From the NCBI GenBank assembly GCA_021780585.1, contig JAJXYM010000168.1, positions 1-8,258 of the forward strand: DNA of 8,258 nt, in the 5' to 3' direction. Under the pieces are notes generated by a model, which saw nothing but the letters and a program-made list of their open reading frames with translations, was not told where the DNA came from and searched no databases. Of this stretch, positions 5,560 through 8,258 are shown one piece after another (position 1 is the first letter of the stretch; every line of letters begins with the position of its first letter). Made by a program: the position numbers and the translations under genes. The DNA is from Deltaproteobacteria bacterium. Its GTDB lineage: Bacteria; Desulfobacterota; Binatia; Binatales; Binataceae.

Positions 5560-6591
5560 ATGCGACTCGGATTGAACACCGCCTATTCCGGTCCGCGGAT
5601 GGCCCAGACGATGGACCTGATCCTCGAAGCCGAACGGCTCGGCTACGACTCGGTGTGGTCGGGCGAGGCCTACGGCTCCGACGTAATCACCTTTCTCGCC
5701 TGGATCGGCGCGCGCACGACGAAAATCAAACTGGGCGCGGGAATCATGCAGATGCACGCGCGAACGCCCGCGATGACGGCGATGACCGCGATGACCCTGG
5801 ACGGGCTCTCGGGCGGACGCTTCATTATCGGGCTGGGACCGTCGAACCCGCAGGTGGTGGAAGGTTGGCACGGTGTAGCCTACGGCAAGCCGCTTCAGCG
5901 CTATCGGGAATACATTCAGATTCTCAAGCTTATTCTGGCGCGTGAGAAACCGCTCGAATTCAAGGGCAAGGAGTATCAGATTCCCTACCAGGGCGCGGAC
6001 GCGAGCGGTCTGGGCAAGCCGCTGCGCAGTATCCTGCACGGCCGTCCCGACATGAAAATCTACACCGCCTCGATTAGCCCCAGGGGAATCGAGCTGGCGG
6101 CCGAACTCGCCGACGGCGTGATCCCGGTCTGGATGAGCCCGCAATGGTACGGCCGGCTCTATCAGCCGCATCTGGAGGCCGGCTTCGCCCGGGCGGGCGG
6201 CGGCAAGAATATCGCGAGCTTCGATTTGGCGCCGTACGTGCCGTGCCATATGGGCGCGGATCTGGCCAAGTGCCGCGCGCCAATCAAGGCGAGCCTGGCG
6301 CTGTATATCGGCGGGATGGGCGCGCGTAATCGGAACTTTTACAACAGCTACGTGCGCAATTTCGGCTACGACGACCTCGCGACCCAGCTTCAGGATCTGT
6401 ATCTGTCGGGCCGCAAGGAGGAAGCCGCCGCCGCCGTGCCCGACGAGCTGGTCGACGCCGTCGCGCTGGTGGGACCGCGCGAGCATATTAGAGAGCAGCT
6501 TGCCGCATGGAAAACCGCGCCGATCGGCACGATGATTATCGGCACGACGCAAATCGAGGCGTTGCGCACGCTGGCCGAGCTGTGCCTGTAG
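5560..6591 (+). CDS. LLM-class F420-dependent oxidoreductase, Rv3520c family
   Basis: Encodes 343 aa, a full-length luciferase-like (bacterial luciferase/F420 TIM-barrel) protein. Landmarks shared with the Mycobacterium Rv3520c group are visible in order: LGLNTAYSG at the N-terminus, EAERLGYDSVWSGEAYGSD (23-41), LDGLSGGRFIIGLGPSNPQV (80-99) continuing VVEGWHG, GLGKPL (150-155), LALYIGGMGARN (246-257) and SGRKEEAAAAVPDELVDAV (283-301). Such enzymes use reduced coenzyme F420 (some relatives use FMN) to reduce or oxidise organic substrates in the cytoplasm; the substrate of this subgroup is not established. GAGGGAGG ends 7 nt before the ATG, a strong site. It lies between rpmA and obgE, which usually adjoin, and is cut off from rpmA by a terminator, so it is probably its own transcription unit. 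Residues 71-79 are a threefold Ala-Met-Thr run within a helix. Confidence 0.92.
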   Translation: MRLGLNTAYSGPRMAQTMDLILEAERLGYDSVWSGEAYGSDVITFLAWIGARTTKIKLGAGIMQMHARTPAMTAMTAMTLDGLSGGRFIIGLGPSNPQVVEGWHGVAYGKPLQRYREYIQILKLILAREKPLEFKGKEYQIPYQGADASGLGKPLRSILHGRPDMKIYTASISPRGIELAAELADGVIPVWMSPQWYGRLYQPHLEAGFARAGGGKNIASFDLAPYVPCHMGADLAKCRAPIKASLALYIGGMGARNRNFYNSYVRNFGYDDLATQLQDLYLSGRKEEAAAAVPDELVDAVALVGPREHIREQLAAWKTAPIGTMIIGTTQIEALRTLAELCL

Positions 6592-6672
6592 GATGCGGCG
6601 CGCCGGCCGCCGGTCGCGAACCCTCGCAGCCGGCGAATCGGGCCGCTTCGGCGCGCGAACGATCCTTGCGCT

Positions 6673-6681
6673 TGCTATAAT
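6673..6681 (+). promoter_or_regulatory. Extended -10 promoter of obgE (TGCTATAAT)
   Basis: A perfect TATAAT (6676-6681) carries the TGn extension (6673-6675), which can replace a -35; none is seen at 16-18 bp. Transcription would start at about 6687-6690, only 4-7 nt before the obgE ATG. Confidence 0.65.
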
Positions 6682-6693
6682 TTTACCTGACCG

Positions 6694-7710
6694 ATGCGGT
6701 TTATCGACGAAGCGCGAGTCTATGTGCAGGCCGGCAAGGGCGGCGACGGCGCGATCGCGTTCCTGCGCGAGAAATATCGCCCCTTCGGCGGACCGGCCGG
6801 CGGCGACGGCGGCCGCGGCGGCGAAGTGATTTTCGAAGTTGACGAAGGCTTGTCGACGCTGCTCGACTTCAAGTACAAGCCGCGCCTGATCGCCCGTGAC
6901 GGCGAGCCTGGGCGCGGCAAACAACAATATGGCCATAAGGGCGACGACCTGATCGTCCGCGTCCCGCCCGGCACCCTCGCTTTCGACGAGGAGTCCGGCG
7001 CGCGGCTGGCGGACCTGGTGATGCCGGGCGAGCGCGCGGTGATCGCCAAAGCCGGCGCGGGCGGTCTCGGCAACATGCACTTCGTCTCGTCGACCCGGCG
7101 CGCCCCGCGGATCGCGACTCCCGGCGGCGCCGGCGAACGCCGCTGGGTGCGAATCGAGCTGCGGCTGGTGGCCGAGGCCGGCCTGGTCGGACTGCCCAAC
7201 GCCGGCAAATCCACCCTGCTCGGCGCGCTCAGCGCGGCGCGGCCGAAAGTCGCGTCCTATCCGTTCACGACGCTGACGCCGAATCTCGGCCGGGTGCGCG
7301 TCTCGGACGAGGAATCGTTCACCCTCGCCGACATCCCCGGATTGATCGAAGGAGCGCATCTCGGCCTCGGCCTCGGAATCCGTTTTTTGCGCCATCTCAA
7401 GCGCACCCGCGTGCTGGTCTATGTGCTCGACCTGACTGGCGATCCGGAGCGCGATTACGCGATCGTCCGGCGCGAGGTCGCGGCCTTCGACCCGGCGCTG
7501 ACCGCGCGGCCGGCGCTGATCGCGCTGAACAAGCTCGATTTGGCCGAAGCGGACGCGGCCGAACGTTGCGCCCGCGCAATCGCCGCCGATAGCGGACTCG
7601 AGACCTTCGTGATCTCGGCGGAGAGTCGAATCGGGCTCGCCCCGCTGGTCGCCGCGATTGCGGCGCGGCTCGGCGGCGCGGCGCATGAGGCCGCCGCATG
7701 CCCCAGTTGA
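6694..7710 (+). CDS. obgE: Obg/CgtA GTPase (50S ribosome assembly)
   Basis: Encodes 338 aa. Residues 1-157 are the Gly-rich Obg fold (FIDEARVYVQAGKGGDGAIA, GGPAGGDGGRGG, AGAGGLGNMHF). Residues about 160-330 are the G domain: G1 GLPNAGKST (166-174), G2 YPFTT (189-193), G3 DIPGLIEGA (213-221), G4 NKLD (279-282) and G5 ISAE (307-310). The protein ends soon after the G domain, so the variable C-terminal tail (acidic in E. coli, OCT domain in Bacillus) is essentially missing. Obg proteins bind the 50S subunit late in assembly and respond to ppGpp. The start codon fits the family N-terminus exactly, yet no Shine-Dalgarno sequence precedes it (ACCTGACCG directly upstream), and the promoter lies almost on the ATG, which suggests leaderless translation. 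The 3' end overlaps proB by 13 nt. Confidence 0.96.
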   Translation: MRFIDEARVYVQAGKGGDGAIAFLREKYRPFGGPAGGDGGRGGEVIFEVDEGLSTLLDFKYKPRLIARDGEPGRGKQQYGHKGDDLIVRVPPGTLAFDEESGARLADLVMPGERAVIAKAGAGGLGNMHFVSSTRRAPRIATPGGAGERRWVRIELRLVAEAGLVGLPNAGKSTLLGALSAARPKVASYPFTTLTPNLGRVRVSDEESFTLADIPGLIEGAHLGLGLGIRFLRHLKRTRVLVYVLDLTGDPERDYAIVRREVAAFDPALTARPALIALNKLDLAEADAAERCARAIAADSGLETFVISAESRIGLAPLVAAIAARLGGAAHEAAACPS

Positions 7711-8258
7711 ACCATAAGCGCGAGCTGCTCGCCGGGGCGCGCCGGGTCGTGGTCAAGGTCGGCAGCGCGGTGCTGTCCGATCAGGAGGGTCTGCGCGCCG
7801 ACGTAATCGCCGAACTCGCCCGCCAAATCGAGGAGCTAACCCGCGCCGGACGCGAAATCGTGCTGGTGACCTCGGGCGCGATCGCCGCCGGCCGGGCGCG
7901 TCTGCGCGGCCGCGCCACCACGCTCGCCGAACGCCAGGCCGCCGCCGCGGCGGGGCAAATCGAACTGATGCGGCAATGGGCGAAAGCCTTCGACGAGCAT
8001 CGCCGCACCGTCGCCCAACTCCTGCTGACCCATCAGGACGTGGCCGAGCGCGGACGCCGCCTCAACGCGACCCGCACGATCGCGGCGCTGCTCGCCGCCG
8101 GCGCGATCCCGATCGTCAACGAGAACGACACCGTCGCGGTCGAGGAAATCCGCATGGGCGACAACGACGTGCTGTCGGCGCTGGTCGCGGAGATGGCCCA
8201 GGCGCGGGCGCTGATTATCCTGAGCGACGTGCGGGGGCTGTTGCCCAGCGATACGCGC
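7698..8258 (+). CDS. proB: Glutamate 5-kinase, N-terminal part (runs off right edge)
   Basis: The frame stays open to the window end: 187 codons of a protein usually about 260-375 aa long. The amino acid kinase fold is clear: RVVVKVGSAVL (16-26, phosphate-binding Lys and Gly), IVLVTSGAIAAGRARL (54-69), PIVNENDTVAVEEI (138-151) and RMGDNDVLSALVA (152-164), all typical of glutamate 5-kinase; LIILSDVRGL begins the next conserved strand. The enzyme phosphorylates glutamate with ATP in the first step of proline synthesis in the cytoplasm. The start lies inside the end of obgE, which stops at 7708-7710, with GAGG 7 nt upstream within obgE, so translation is likely coupled. Whether a C-terminal PUA domain is present cannot be seen. 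Confidence 0.95.
   Translation, partial: MPQLNHKRELLAGARRVVVKVGSAVLSDQEGLRADVIAELARQIEELTRAGREIVLVTSGAIAAGRARLRGRATTLAERQAAAAAGQIELMRQWAKAFDEHRRTVAQLLLTHQDVAERGRRLNATRTIAALLAAGAIPIVNENDTVAVEEIRMGDNDVLSALVAEMAQARALIILSDVRGLLPSDTR

Noticed and set aside
4428..5579. 383-codon minus-strand open frame opposite sufT, rplU and rpmA
   Set aside because: It runs across three genes and the terminator on the other strand and resembles no known protein.
5770..5796. Threefold 9-nt tandem repeat (GCGATGACN) inside the oxidoreductase gene
   Set aside because: It encodes Ala-Met-Thr three times within a helix whose length matches the family, so it looks like chance codon repetition, not an expanding repeat.
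5518..7686. Very long open frame (722 codons) on the minus strand opposite the oxidoreductase and obgE
   Set aside because: It is antisense to two well-recognised families, its translation is low-complexity and rich in Arg, Gly and Ala, and it follows from the GC-rich codon usage of the sense genes.

Overview
The window is GC-rich chromosomal DNA from a Gram-negative bacterium. It encodes an outer-membrane β-barrel with a signal peptide and a terminal phenylalanine, and exported c-type cytochromes. A coenzyme-F420-type luciferase-like oxidoreductase next to standard bacterial ribosomal-protein genes suggests an uncultured lineage of the Binatota or deltaproteobacterial kind. That placement is an inference from gene content only. 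No mobile element, CRISPR array, tRNA or rRNA was seen.

Left half (1-3810, all minus strand). A divergent promoter region at 3811-4119 starts a four-gene cluster running leftwards: a coiled-coil-bearing outer-membrane porin (2299-3810), a small monoheme cytochrome c (1985-2281), a second monoheme cytochrome c (1520-1882), and a two-domain cupredoxin related to copper nitrite reductase (570-1502). Gaps are 17, 102 and 17 nt, and the 102-nt gap holds a strong 16-bp hairpin. A perfect 11-bp hairpin just after the last stop probably closes the unit. Beyond it, on the same strand, is the 5' part of a DEDDh (DnaQ-like) exonuclease gene that runs off the left edge. The porin would connect the periplasm with the outside, and the cytochromes and blue-copper protein would form a periplasmic electron-transfer chain. 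The cupredoxin keeps a complete type 1 copper site but has lost the type 2 (nitrite-binding) ligands, so its chemistry is open. This cluster is the best candidate in the window for an undescribed system.

Right half (4120-8258, all plus strand). This is a housekeeping block: sufT (Fe-S cluster maturation), rplU and rpmA (ribosomal proteins bL21 and bL27) ending in a textbook Rho-independent terminator, an Rv3520c-family F420-dependent-type oxidoreductase with its own signals, obgE (ribosome-assembly GTPase) and the 5' half of proB (glutamate 5-kinase). The rplU-rpmA-obgE-proB order is widely conserved, so the oxidoreductase looks inserted into it. Several -10-like elements lie only 12-30 nt before start codons. 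That of obgE predicts a nearly leaderless mRNA with no Shine-Dalgarno sequence.
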